The notes beneath the pieces were generated by a model, which did not search any database, was not told the DNA's origin, and saw only the letters and a list, made by a program, of their open reading frames with translations. From Mucilaginibacter celer (GTDB taxonomy: Bacteria; Bacteroidota; Bacteroidia; Sphingobacteriales; Sphingobacteriaceae), in assembly GCF_003576455.2 (NCBI RefSeq), contig NZ_CP032869.1:3658001-3722000 (forward strand): a stretch of DNA of 64,000 nucleotides. Reading direction: 5' to 3'. A program made the translations under genes and the position numbers. The stretch's first letter is position 1. Each line of letters starts with the position of its first letter. Positions 52,414-60,358 of the stretch are shown piece by piece.

Positions 52414-52792
52414 TGATACAATTCAATTCTGTAGAATTTCTGAAGCGAGTAAACAATAAATTAACAGCCTGTTAACGTAAATTATACCTGATATGTTGTG
52501 TTGTTTGAACCGGGATTTTGGGGATGGGTGGATTTTTTTTGTCTGAACTCGAATTTGGGGGAATTATTAGAATTTCTTGAATTTGATTAGCATTCTGTAT
52601 AATTCCTTAATTCCCCCAAATTCGAGTTCAGACAAAATCCAGTCATCCCAAAAATCCCCCCAAATCCCTGTTCAGAAAAATCAGCGTAATCAACGTAATC
52701 GTTTCCAATCAACGATTTTAATTGTTCTTTTAACAATAAATAAAATTACCTATGTTTGGTCTGCATCCAATAAACCACCAAACAGCACCTAA
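52414..52792. other. Intergenic region dominated by a long inverted repeat
   Basis: Apart from the inverted repeat at 52502-52676 there is AT-rich upstream sequence of the GH39 gene with the direct pair AATCAGCGTAATC / AATCAACGTAATC style words (52680-52700). A 71-codon frame crossing the repeat is not a credible gene. Confidence 0.6.
52502..52676. repeat. Long near-perfect inverted repeat (about 175 bp)
   Basis: GTCTGAACTCGAATTTGGGG with flanking bases (52531-52566) has a near-perfect complement at 52608-52640. Pairing continues outward: GGGATTTTGGGGATGGGTGG on the left against CCAGTCATCCCAAAAATCCC on the right, then TTTGAACCGGGATTT against AAATCCCTGTTCAGA. The spacer of about 41 nt carries AGAATT/AATTTC-type short words. 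This looks like a dispersed element of this lineage that can fold into a long stem. Confidence 0.8.
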
Positions 52793-54472
52793 ATGAAGAT
52801 CATCAAACTTATCCCATACCTTTTGCTGTTTATCAGCATTAGTTGCTTTGCTCAGCAACCGGCGACCATCAATATCAGCTTAAACAATAAAATTGGTGAT
52901 ATGTACCCTGTTTGGGCCTGGTTTGGGCACGACGAGCCTAACTATACCTATATGAAAGATGGCCGCAAACTGCTTGGCGAGCTGGCTGCCTTAAGCCCGG
53001 TACCTGTACATATGCGGGTGCATAACCTGCTTACCAGCGGAGATGGAACGGCTGCGTTAAAATGGGGATCGACCAATGCTTATACTGAAGATGCTACAGG
53101 CAATCCGGTTTACAACTGGCATTTGGTTGACAGTATTTTTGATACCTATATTAAACTGGGCATGAAACCTTACGCCCAGATTGGTTTTATGCCCGAAGCC
53201 TTATCCACCCATCCAAAACCTTACCGTCACTACTGGAAACCGGGCGATAATTATGATGATGTATATACCGGCTGGGCCTATCCGCCAAAAGATTACAACA
53301 AATGGGAAGAACTTGTTTATCAATGGGTAAAACACTGCGTGCAGCGTTACGGACAAACCGAAGTTGAAAGCTGGTACTGGGAAGTTTGGAACGAACCCAA
53401 TATTGGCTATTGGAAAGGTACCATGCAGGAGTTTTTTAAACTGTATGATTATGCCGCCCATGGCGTAAAACGGGCCCTGCCAACGGCACACGTAGGCGGC
53501 CCCGAAGTTGCGGGCGGCTCAAGCCCTGGCGGTATGAAATTTTTGAATGCTTTTATTAAACATTGTATTGCCGATACCAATTATGCTACGGGTAAAATAG
53601 GTTCGCCAATTGATGTGATCTCATTTCACGCCAAGGGGCAGCCTACCCTGGTTAATAGCCAGGTACGCATGAATATGGCACCGCAGATCCGCGATATCAG
53701 GGAGGGTTTTAAAATTGTAGCATCGTACCCCGAAACAAAAAATACGCCTATTGTGATTGGTGAATCTGACCCTGAGGGCTGCGCAGCCTGCGGTATGGCC
53801 ACTAACCCATCAAATGCATACCGTAACGGCACCATGTATTCGAGCTATACGGCAGCCTCCGTTGCGCGCGAATATCAACTGGCCGATTCGTTAGGGGTAA
53901 ACTTTATGGGTTCAGTATCATGGTCGTTCGAGTTTGAAAATCAGCCGTGGTTTTATGGCTTTCGCGATCTGGCAACCAACGGCGTTGATAAACCGGTATT
54001 GAATGTGTTCAGGATGCTGGGGATGATGAAGGGTAAACGACTTAAAGTAAGCGGCAGCCAGATGTACCCGCTTAAAACCGTAGCCGATTCAAGCATCAGG
54101 GGTACGCATACTGATATTGGCGCAGTGGCCGCTGTAGATAAAAAAGAGATGACCGTTTTACTCTGGAACTATCACGACGATGATATGCAGGACACCGGCA
54201 AAACCGTAAAAATCAGGATAGAGCGCCTGCCCCCAACTTTTATTAAACTTACCCAATACCGTATAGATAATGCGCACAGTAATGCCTATGAGGTATGGAA
54301 AAAGATGGGGTCGCCACAAAACCCTACTGCTACCCAGGTTAAAGAACTTGAAAAAGCCGGGCAACTACAAAAATTTGGCAAGCCGGTTACCTTAATGGCC
54401 AAATCAGGATTATCGGGCGCTACTGTACAATTGCCAAGGCAGGGCGTTATCTTTCTGAAATTTAGCTGGTAA
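52793..54472 (+). CDS. GH39-like glycoside hydrolase (beta-xylosidase/iduronidase fold)
   Basis: The 559-residue protein has a signal peptide (IPYLLLFISISCFAQ) and a GH-A barrel with the acid/base Glu201 in WYWEVWNEPNIGYW and the probable nucleophile Glu in PIVIGESDPEGC, followed by SWSFEFENQPWF. The N-terminal part (GDMYPVWAWFGHDEPNYTYM) is close to the GH39 substrate-binding entrance. A C-terminal beta domain (EMTVLLWNYHDDDMQDTGKT) fits GH39. Xylosidase activity is the most common annotation, but alpha-L-iduronidase-like or other activities are possible. It converges on a small protein gene with a 2-nt gap. Confidence 0.88.
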   Translation: MKIIKLIPYLLLFISISCFAQQPATINISLNNKIGDMYPVWAWFGHDEPNYTYMKDGRKLLGELAALSPVPVHMRVHNLLTSGDGTAALKWGSTNAYTEDATGNPVYNWHLVDSIFDTYIKLGMKPYAQIGFMPEALSTHPKPYRHYWKPGDNYDDVYTGWAYPPKDYNKWEELVYQWVKHCVQRYGQTEVESWYWEVWNEPNIGYWKGTMQEFFKLYDYAAHGVKRALPTAHVGGPEVAGGSSPGGMKFLNAFIKHCIADTNYATGKIGSPIDVISFHAKGQPTLVNSQVRMNMAPQIRDIREGFKIVASYPETKNTPIVIGESDPEGCAACGMATNPSNAYRNGTMYSSYTAASVAREYQLADSLGVNFMGSVSWSFEFENQPWFYGFRDLATNGVDKPVLNVFRMLGMMKGKRLKVSGSQMYPLKTVADSSIRGTHTDIGAVAAVDKKEMTVLLWNYHDDDMQDTGKTVKIRIERLPPTFIKLTQYRIDNAHSNAYEVWKKMGSPQNPTATQVKELEKAGQLQKFGKPVTLMAKSGLSGATVQLPRQGVIFLKFSW

Positions 54473-54474
54473 AA

Positions 54475-54729
54475 TCAAACTCGGCAAAAATGGTCCCAGC
54501 CTTCATACCCGCAAAACAGGGCTAAAACATCAAGTGTATAGGGTGAGGGTTTAAACCTGGCCGGCGCAAGGCCAAAAGCCTTATTCAATGCGTATAAACT
54601 AAGCTGGTGGCCGGTTTGCGCTGTTATAATGGATTTTAATGCTGATGTTTCGGTAAAATTAAGACCGGCTTTTTTTAAAACCATGCCTTTGAGCGTTTCA
54701 AAGTATGCATCAGGAAATGGGTTAGACAA
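54475..54729 (-). CDS. Small conserved-type protein of unknown function (84 aa)
   Basis: This frame starts at TTG 54729; the first ATG is at 54684, which would remove 15 residues. The product contains SIITAQTGHQLSLYALNKAF and SPYTLDVLALFCGYEGWDHF, an arrangement seen as a small domain in many Sphingobacteriales proteins, sometimes at the N-terminus of larger ones. No signal peptide or membrane segment is present. The domain pattern resembles a DNA-binding or adaptor helix bundle, but I would not assign a function. It almost abuts the end of the GH39 gene. Confidence 0.6.
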   Translation of the reverse strand: MSNPFPDAYFETLKGMVLKKAGLNFTETSALKSIITAQTGHQLSLYALNKAFGLAPARFKPSPYTLDVLALFCGYEGWDHFCRV

Positions 54730-55041
54730 TTTAGAATAAATAAATTAGGGTAAAACACAAAACAATACAGGCAGCGGTCAAAACAACTTGAAGGTGTAAA
54801 AATGTATATTAAAATCCAAATTTAAACCATAATGTGCCGACTAACAGGCACTTTTTATCGACTAACCCCAATTGCACTTTCTGTTTTTTATACTAATCTC
54901 TGCCGGTTGCCCGCCGAACAGTTACTGTAGCCTCAATAATAAACAAAAACCCTCTTCCGAAAAAACCGAAAGAGGGCCAGTCAACCTAACAAAACCGGTA
55001 TCATACCGGCCTGTTAGTTAGGATAATTATATATGCCAAAT
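54730..55041. other. Intergenic region with terminator and perfect palindrome
   Basis: No gene is visible in these 312 bases. They contain the terminator at 54950-54976 and the 15-bp palindrome CCGGTAT-C-ATACCGG at 54995-55009. The stretch nearest the small gene is AT-rich and could hold its promoter. Confidence 0.6.
54950..54976 (-). terminator. Terminator of the outer-membrane barrel gene
   Basis: CCCTCTTCCG pairs with CCGAAAGAGGG; on the reverse strand the stem is followed by TTTTTGTTTATT. It lies about 65 nt after the stop at 55042, preceded by the palindrome at 54995-55009, which may form a second hairpin in the same 3' end. Confidence 0.75.
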
Positions 55042-55578
55042 TTATAAGCCAAAACCATAGGCCAGGCGCAGGCCAACCATACCAAAACGAGGCTGATCAG
55101 CACCCGAAAAGTTTTCATAACGGATGCTTACATCCCAGGTTTTATTGGCATAACCCAGGCCCGGTGAAAGATCAAGCCTGTGCGGGCCCCAGCCTTCTTC
55201 CAGTTTCTCGTAAGCAATACCTGCCTCGCCGCCAAAATATACGTTAGGCACAAAAAACTCTTTAAAACCAAACTTAATTGGGATTTCGCCATAGCTTCCA
55301 TAACGTTTGTCCGATCCGGGAATTTTTTTGGGGAAGAAATGATAGCCGCCCACGGTAAAGGTAGCCGCAAAATCATTACTTATACCATATTGTAAACGGG
55401 CCGTACCCCCCAATGTAAATGTGCTGCCAAGCCTTGCCAGGCCGGTGGGTACCCCGGTTTCAATCCCTAAACCTAAACGGAACGCATTTGCAGGTGTGGT
55501 TTGCGCTTTTGCCGTATTTGCAAAAAACAGAGCCCCCATTACAAGAACCGCTGCTGTTAATTTTGATAGTAATTTCAT
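55042..55578 (-). CDS. Outer-membrane beta-barrel-like protein (178 aa)
   Basis: A signal peptide (AAVLVMGALFFANTAKAQ) is followed by alternating hydrophobic/aromatic strands: AFRLGLGIETGVP, FTLGGTARLQYGISNDFAAT, FTVGGYHFFPK, EIPIKFGFKEFFVPNVYFGG, WDVSIRYENFSG and GMVGLRLAYGFGL at the very C-terminus. This pattern fits an eight-stranded outer-membrane barrel of the type annotated as outer membrane beta-barrel protein in Sphingobacteriaceae. No specific function can be given. It has its own terminator and a divergent neighbour, the nitrilase gene. Confidence 0.8.
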   Translation of the reverse strand: MKLLSKLTAAVLVMGALFFANTAKAQTTPANAFRLGLGIETGVPTGLARLGSTFTLGGTARLQYGISNDFAATFTVGGYHFFPKKIPGSDKRYGSYGEIPIKFGFKEFFVPNVYFGGEAGIAYEKLEEGWGPHRLDLSPGLGYANKTWDVSIRYENFSGADQPRFGMVGLRLAYGFGL

Positions 55579-55752
55579 GTAGTGTGATTTTTTATATACA
55601 TAATAATTACTATGGTTTTGCTGTGAGAGTTGCCTGTAGATTAATATTTTCAGAAGTTTCCCTTTTTATTGTTCGGTTATTTAGGAAATTGAATGCAAAA
55701 TTCCGATCCCAAAAGCAGGCTAACTGTTAAATTAGCACATAAATTTTGCCCG

Positions 55753-56553
55753 ATGATGAAAATAGCAATTGCCTCTCCTCCCTTTCCAAAATCTATAGCC
55801 GACGGATTAGAACAAGCCGAAAAACTGGTACGGGAAGCAGCCCGGCGGGAAGCTGTGATTATCTGTTTTCCCGAATCGTATATTCCCGGATATCCCGGTA
55901 TGATTGCCGAACCCGAAGAAAAATCGCCGGAAGTATTACAGGGGGCTTTAGATGAGGTATGCGCTATGGCCGTGAGGCATAATATAGCTATTGTGATGCC
56001 TATGGATTGGTACAGCAACGCGGGCCTGTTGAATATAGCCCAGGTAGTATCGAACACCGGAAAAGTGCTTGGCTATCAAACCAAAAATCAACTCGACCCA
56101 ACAGAAGACGATATTTGGGTGCCGGGAACCGACCGGCATATTTTTGAGATAAATGGTTTAAAGTTTGGCGTAACCATTTGTCACGAGGGGTTTCGTTATC
56201 CCGAATCGGTAAGATGGGCTGCGCAAAACGGGGCACAGATTGTTTTTCACCCGCATTTTTCGGGTAGTAATACTGATGGGGTATTGCTAAAGGATTGGGG
56301 CAGTATGGATAACCCTTATTACGAAAAAGCAATGATGATGAGGGCTTTGGAAAACACTATATACTTTGCCAGCTCCAATTACGGCTCGCTCTATCCCGAA
56401 TCCGCAAGTTCCATCATAGCGCCGGATGGTACATGCTTAGCCTGGCAGCCTTATGGAACAAAGGGTGTGATAGTTGCTGATATTGATTTAGAAAAGGCTA
56501 CCGGTTTATTAGCCAAAAGGTTTAAGCCGCAGCTTTATGATTATGGGAGGTAA
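55753..56553 (+). CDS. Nitrilase-superfamily carbon-nitrogen hydrolase
   Basis: The catalytic triad regions are clear: Glu in IICFPESYIPGYPGM, Lys in YQTKNQLDPTEDDIW, and Cys in GVTICHEGFRYPESV, followed by GAQIVFHPHFSG. Length (about 266 aa) and motifs fit the nitrilase/amidase superfamily. I place the start at ATG 55753 or 55756 (MKIAIASPPFPKSI); an upstream ATG at 55693 would add an atypical polar extension. The preceding Glu and Cys spacing is normal. The substrate could be a small amide or nitrile. The gene overlaps the convergent pirin-like gene by 13 nt, an unusual shared 3' end. Confidence 0.88.
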   Translation: MMKIAIASPPFPKSIADGLEQAEKLVREAARREAVIICFPESYIPGYPGMIAEPEEKSPEVLQGALDEVCAMAVRHNIAIVMPMDWYSNAGLLNIAQVVSNTGKVLGYQTKNQLDPTEDDIWVPGTDRHIFEINGLKFGVTICHEGFRYPESVRWAAQNGAQIVFHPHFSGSNTDGVLLKDWGSMDNPYYEKAMMMRALENTIYFASSNYGSLYPESASSIIAPDGTCLAWQPYGTKGVIVADIDLEKATGLLAKRFKPQLYDYGR

Positions 56554-57260
56554 TCATTTGATGATTCGCTCAACAATTCCAGCGTAACAATTATCGCATT
56601 GTTACTGAGCGCTTCCAGATCTATTTCATCCCCGGCCCATAAAGCCAATCCATCGCGCTGGTGCAACAAACGCCCCTGTACTTCAAATGCCCCCGCTACT
56701 ACAAATGCGTAAAAAAGGGAATTTTTATTAGTTAAACAGTACAATGCATCGGCACGACCGGCAAACATACCGATACTTAAACGAAAAGGTAAGGCTGCTT
56801 GCTTATGACCAATACCAATGAGTTGGTTCGGTTTACCGGCAAAATCAAAATTAAAGATCCTGTTTTCATAAAAAACCGCGCTGTTATCTACAAAAAAACA
56901 CAAATAATTGATCTCATCTCCGGGGTAACGGTTCACCAACTTTAATACCTCGCCCGGGAAAGTATGATGCATATATACCTGCCCAACATCAATAATACAA
57001 CTATCCTGGTTCGCATCCTGTAATATTAATTCGCCGGTTATCGGAATAAAAACAACATAACCCGCATTTTCGGCCTGAAACCAGGTGGTTTTGCCGCCCG
57101 CCAGAACCTCTTCATTAAAAACGCTAAGCCTCCCTAAGGGTTTACGATACTCGTTAAAATAAGCACCGTAATTGAAACTACTGTAACGCTGCAACGTATT
57201 GGTTTCGGTAAATCCCCTTTGATCGGCTAAATGTATTTGTCCCGGCGATAGCTTTTCCAT
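56541..57260 (-). CDS. Pirin-like bicupin protein
   Basis: The 239-residue protein matches the pirin/quercetin-dioxygenase-like bicupin pattern: LSVFNEEVLAGGKTTWFQAE, AGYVVFIPITGELILQDAN, VGQVYMHHTFPGEVLKLVNR, with a second cupin half (AFVVAGAFEVQGRLLHQRDG, LALWAGDEIDLEAL). The first-cupin metal site is degenerate: the usual HPH triad is replaced, so metal-dependent oxygenase activity is uncertain. It ends inside the last codons of the convergent nitrilase gene. It is the third gene of a likely reverse operon with the dioxygenase and the hypothetical protein. Confidence 0.78.
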   Translation of the reverse strand: MEKLSPGQIHLADQRGFTETNTLQRYSSFNYGAYFNEYRKPLGRLSVFNEEVLAGGKTTWFQAENAGYVVFIPITGELILQDANQDSCIIDVGQVYMHHTFPGEVLKLVNRYPGDEINYLCFFVDNSAVFYENRIFNFDFAGKPNQLIGIGHKQAALPFRLSIGMFAGRADALYCLTNKNSLFYAFVVAGAFEVQGRLLHQRDGLALWAGDEIDLEALSNNAIIVTLELLSESSNDYLP

Positions 57261-57262
57261 TT

Positions 57263-57787
57263 TTAATTGAGGTATTGTATTGAGCAGATGTTTACGTATG
57301 ACTGAACCTGCATCAGGTTGGTGAGCGATTTACCATTTTGGCCAGGCTGATTGTTTTCGGGGAGATGATCCGAGATCAGCAAAAAAATATCGATAGTATC
57401 ATGCCAGATCATCGGTCCCGAGTAAAAATTCACCGCAACCTGGTGCCTGTTTTTGTCATCAATATCCGAGTTAATGATCTCCAACTGAAATTTATCGAAT
57501 GTTAAAAACCGCCTTCCCGCATTATTTAATACATCGGGCATAACACCACCAAGTTGTTGAACGTAACCGGTAACAGCTGGCGTTACCATAACGGTTAGCC
57601 TTTGCGCATTGGGCACATTACGAAGCAGATCGGCATAAGACGTATATTTGGTACCCAGGCTAAAATTTTGCGCCTGCATTTTAAATTCGAGGTAGGTGCT
57701 TTCAAACACCATCTTATCCCAGGCCTTTGCCGAGTTTATATCAATAATTTTCCGGTAACACAGTACAATTATGCGTTTGGGCGTCAT
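57263..57787 (-). CDS. Hypothetical protein (about 174 aa)
   Basis: The product has no signal peptide or membrane span and no family I recognise. Visible stretches are IIVLCYRKIIDINSAKAWDK, FSLGTKYTSYADLLRNVPNA, LTVMVTPAVTGYVQQLGGVM and VNFYSGPMIWHDTIDIFLLI, an alternating beta-rich pattern. I start at ATG 57787; a GTG at 57817 would overlap the upstream dioxygenase gene by 14 nt. It lies 2 nt before the pirin-like gene and 16 nt after the dioxygenase, so it should be co-transcribed with them. No function is proposed. Confidence 0.6.
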   Translation of the reverse strand: MTPKRIIVLCYRKIIDINSAKAWDKMVFESTYLEFKMQAQNFSLGTKYTSYADLLRNVPNAQRLTVMVTPAVTGYVQQLGGVMPDVLNNAGRRFLTFDKFQLEIINSDIDDKNRHQVAVNFYSGPMIWHDTIDIFLLISDHLPENNQPGQNGKSLTNLMQVQSYVNICSIQYLN

Positions 57788-57803
57788 ATTATATTTAAAA
57801 TAA

Positions 57804-58547
57804 TCAGGCCGGCACACTGAAATTAATGCTTAACACAAAACCATCAGTAGTATTGCCCGTAACCGACGCCAGCTCGAGCGAATAACCATCGCTGAATATG
57901 CCGTCATTAGCATTATAAGTATAACCGCTCATGCCTTTGCTGTATCCGTTCACCGCCGCCAAAGCCGTACCCGTACCCTCCGGGAAGGCAATCTGGGTTA
58001 CTTTTAATGATGTACCTGTAGCGTTATAAACATGTACGTGGATATGTGTGGCCCGACCGGTATACCATCCGGGGAAAATAGAGGTAAAAGTTACCAGTCC
58101 GTTGGTATCGGTGGTTTGCCGGCCGCGTAAAAAATGCACCGAAGTATAGTTGGTTGATTGTGAGCCAATGCCGCCGTATTCAGAGTAATTGCCCGCCGCA
58201 TCGCAATGCCAGATATCAACCAGCGCGCTCGAAAGTGCATTACAACTGTTGTTGCTGTTATTAATTGTAATTTTCACGGTAAGTTTATAGCCCGTGCGGC
58301 CATCGGTAATATCGCTTCTTACATAAGATGCAGGAGAGTGCGTTGGGTACGGCCCTTCAGTTTCGGTAGGTGCCACACTGCAACTGCCCGAATCGGTGGA
58401 GCCGGACGAGCTGCTGCCGGAAGATGAACTTCCTGAAGTACTTGAAGTTGCGGTGGCAGTGTCCGCATCCTTTTTGCAGGCCTCCACCAATACCGTTGTA
58501 GATACCGCGCCTATCATCAGGCTTTTCAAAAAATTCTTTCTTTCCAT
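57804..58547 (-). CDS. Intradiol ring-cleavage dioxygenase-like protein, exported
   Basis: A lipoprotein-type N-terminus (SLMIGAVSTTVLVEACKK, Cys24) and a Ser/Gly-rich linker precede a protocatechuate/catechol intradiol dioxygenase-like domain: TETEGPYPTHSPASYVRSDI, LVDIWHCDAAGNYSEYG (a Tyr in the expected ligand area), RGRQTTDTNGLVTFTSIFPG and WYTGRATHIHVHVYN, which carries the two His ligands. Two Tyr and two His normally bind Fe(III), and candidates for all four are present. Exported homologues are common in Bacteroidota with unknown substrates. AAGGAG lies 8 nt before the ATG, and TAGCTTTG at 58585-58592 is a promoter candidate. Confidence 0.85.
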   Translation of the reverse strand: MERKNFLKSLMIGAVSTTVLVEACKKDADTATATSSTSGSSSSGSSSSGSTDSGSCSVAPTETEGPYPTHSPASYVRSDITDGRTGYKLTVKITINNSNNSCNALSSALVDIWHCDAAGNYSEYGGIGSQSTNYTSVHFLRGRQTTDTNGLVTFTSIFPGWYTGRATHIHVHVYNATGTSLKVTQIAFPEGTGTALAAVNGYSKGMSGYTYNANDGIFSDGYSLELASVTGNTTDGFVLSINFSVPA

Positions 58548-58584
58548 TGCTTACGCTCCTTTAAGTTTAATCAAATTGTTGATT

Positions 58585-58592
58585 CAAAGCTA
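58585..58592 (-). promoter_or_regulatory. -7 element of the dioxygenase operon
   Basis: On the reverse strand TAGCTTTG matches TAnnTTTG exactly, about 38 nt before the start at 58547. No clear -33 TTG was found, so confidence is moderate. Confidence 0.45.
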
Positions 58593-58730
58593 AAAACCCC
58601 GTGATAATGGTTGTAAGATGTGTCGGTTAGCGACGTATTTGTGTCGATAAAGGGTAGCTTATTGCAATATTTATGGATTCTGTTTGATAAACATACAGTT
58701 GTGTGACAGGTATAAACCGTCAAATTTCCC

Positions 58731-58738
58731 TATCTTTG
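58731..58738 (+). promoter_or_regulatory. -7 element of fabH
   Basis: TATCTTTG is a perfect TAnnTTTG element 28 nt before the fabH start at 58767. The upstream -33 region has no good TTG at the usual distance, so only the -7 part is assigned. Confidence 0.5.
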
Positions 58739-58766
58739 CATGTTTTTTTGAGAATACACATTATTT

Positions 58767-59765
58767 ATGGCATTAAAAAGCAATGCGGTTATAACTGGTA
58801 TAGGCGGATACGTTCCAGACAACATTTTAACTAACAGCGATTTAGAAAAAATGGTGGATACTAACAGCGATTGGATAGTTTCACGCACAGGGATCAGGGA
58901 AAGGAGAATTTTGGCCGATCGGACGCTCGCTACTTCAGATATGGCAAGCTTTGCCGTAAAAAATTTACTTGAAAATGCCAAAGTTGATCCGGCCGAAATT
59001 GACTGCATAATCGTAGCTACCTCTACACCCGATTACCTGCTTATATCAACTGCAAGCATTGTAGCCGAAAAATGTGGCCTTATTAATGCCTGGGCAAGCG
59101 ACGTTAACGCTGCCTGCAGCGGTTTTCTTTATGCTTTCACCCTTGGCTCAAGCCTTGTTGAAAGTAACCGCTATAAAAAAGTAATAGTTATTGGAGCCGA
59201 TCAAAACAGCGCCATTGTAAACTATGCAGATCGTAACACCTGCATCCTGTTTGGTGATGGTGCCGGAGCAGTACTGCTTGAACCAACAACAGAAGATTTG
59301 GGAGTGGTGGACAGTGTATTTAAAACCGATGGTCACGGCCGGCAGCATTTATTGGTACGCGGCGGCGGGTCAATGAACCCGGCTTCTGAAGAAACTATTG
59401 ATGCCAAACTGCACTACATACACCAGGACGGCCGCGTGGTATTTAAAGCTGCCATTAAAGGCATGACTGAGAGTTGTACCGCCGTTTTGCAACGTAATAA
59501 CCTCAGTACAAACGATATTAACTGGCTTATCCCCCACCAGGCTAACTACCGCATTATTCATGCAGTAGGTGACGCGCTGGGTATACCTGAAAGCCGTGTT
59601 AAAATAAACATCGACAGGTATGGTAACACCACTGCGGCCACCATTCCGCTGGCGTTGTGGGATTATAAAGAAGATTTTAAGGAGAACGATAATGTGATCC
59701 TAACCGCATTTGGTGCCGGCTTTTCGTGGGGGGCAACCTATTTAAAATGGGGTAAATTACGATAA
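58767..59765 (+). CDS. fabH: Beta-ketoacyl-ACP synthase III (FabH)
   Basis: The 332-residue thiolase-fold enzyme has the catalytic Cys in NAACSGFLYAF (about 116), the His in LIPHQANYRII (about 257) and the Asn in DRYGNTTAATIPL (about 287), the FabH triad. Further marks are GIGGYVPDNILTN, DWIVSRTGIRERRI and FGDGAGAVLLEP. FabH starts fatty-acid synthesis by condensing a short or branched acyl-CoA with malonyl-ACP. No other fab genes are near. The following acyl-CoA thioesterase is separated by a terminator, so the link is only in function. Confidence 0.95.
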   Translation: MALKSNAVITGIGGYVPDNILTNSDLEKMVDTNSDWIVSRTGIRERRILADRTLATSDMASFAVKNLLENAKVDPAEIDCIIVATSTPDYLLISTASIVAEKCGLINAWASDVNAACSGFLYAFTLGSSLVESNRYKKVIVIGADQNSAIVNYADRNTCILFGDGAGAVLLEPTTEDLGVVDSVFKTDGHGRQHLLVRGGGSMNPASEETIDAKLHYIHQDGRVVFKAAIKGMTESCTAVLQRNNLSTNDINWLIPHQANYRIIHAVGDALGIPESRVKINIDRYGNTTAATIPLALWDYKEDFKENDNVILTAFGAGFSWGATYLKWGKLR

Positions 59766-59795
59766 GCTTCCGTAAAAAACGGATAGATAAACCAG

Positions 59796-59830
59796 GGCTT
59801 TCCTAAAAAGGGAAGCCTTATTTTTTTAAT
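59796..59830 (+). terminator. Terminator of fabH
   Basis: GGCTTTCC (59796-59803) pairs with GGGAAGCC (59810-59817) around TAAAAA, followed by TTATTTTTTTAAT. It lies between fabH and the thioesterase gene and makes them separate transcripts. Confidence 0.85.
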
Positions 59831-59845
59831 ACGAAAAAGATAACA

Positions 59846-60229
59846 ATGACTACCGAAGAAAAAATACAAGCAGCCGAATCGCACATATTAAAAACCATTT
59901 TCCCGGGTGATACCAACCATTACGATACACTTTTTGGCGGTGCAGCGATGGCCATGATGGACGAAGTTGCTTTTATTACCGCCACCCGCTTTACCCGCAA
60001 ACGGATGGTTACTGTGTCATCAGACAGGATTGATTTTAAACGCCCCATTCCGGCAGGCACTATTATAGAGCTTGTTGGCAAAATAGCCCATATTGGCAAT
60101 ACAAGCTTAAAAGTATTGGTTGAGATTTATATTGAAGAGATGTACTCGTTTGTACGCGAAAAAGCTATTACAGGTACTTTTACTTTTGTAGCGATTGATG
60201 AGCATAAGCACCCGGTGAGCGTTTTGTAA
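59846..60229 (+). CDS. Acyl-CoA thioesterase, hotdog fold (YciA-type)
   Basis: The 127-residue protein has the YciA/Bfit-type hotdog signature: HILKTIFPGDTNHYDTLFGG, MAMMDEVAFITATRF with the central helix, VTVSSDRIDFKRPIPAGTII and SFVREKAITGTFTFVAID. The conserved N-H-x-D-T-L-F-G-G and the Asp in the central helix form the active site. It hydrolyses acyl-CoA thioesters in the cytoplasm; the chain length is not deducible. The start is only 16 nt after the fabH terminator region, so its promoter must overlap that sequence. Confidence 0.92.
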   Translation: MTTEEKIQAAESHILKTIFPGDTNHYDTLFGGAAMAMMDEVAFITATRFTRKRMVTVSSDRIDFKRPIPAGTIIELVGKIAHIGNTSLKVLVEIYIEEMYSFVREKAITGTFTFVAIDEHKHPVSVL

Positions 60230-60358
60230 GCTTAGAGCCCAAAGCAGAACGCCAAAAGCCGAAGCGCATTCTTTCATAATTGGCAGGGCAGTTTTCTATT
60301 TTTTTTGCTGTCTGCCTTTCTAATTGCTTTCAGCTTTAGGCCTTAAGCATTTAGCTTT

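Noticed and set aside
52577..52792. 71-codon frame just before the GH39 gene
   Set aside because: Half of it is the right arm of the 52502-52676 inverted repeat; composition is low-complexity and no family is evident.
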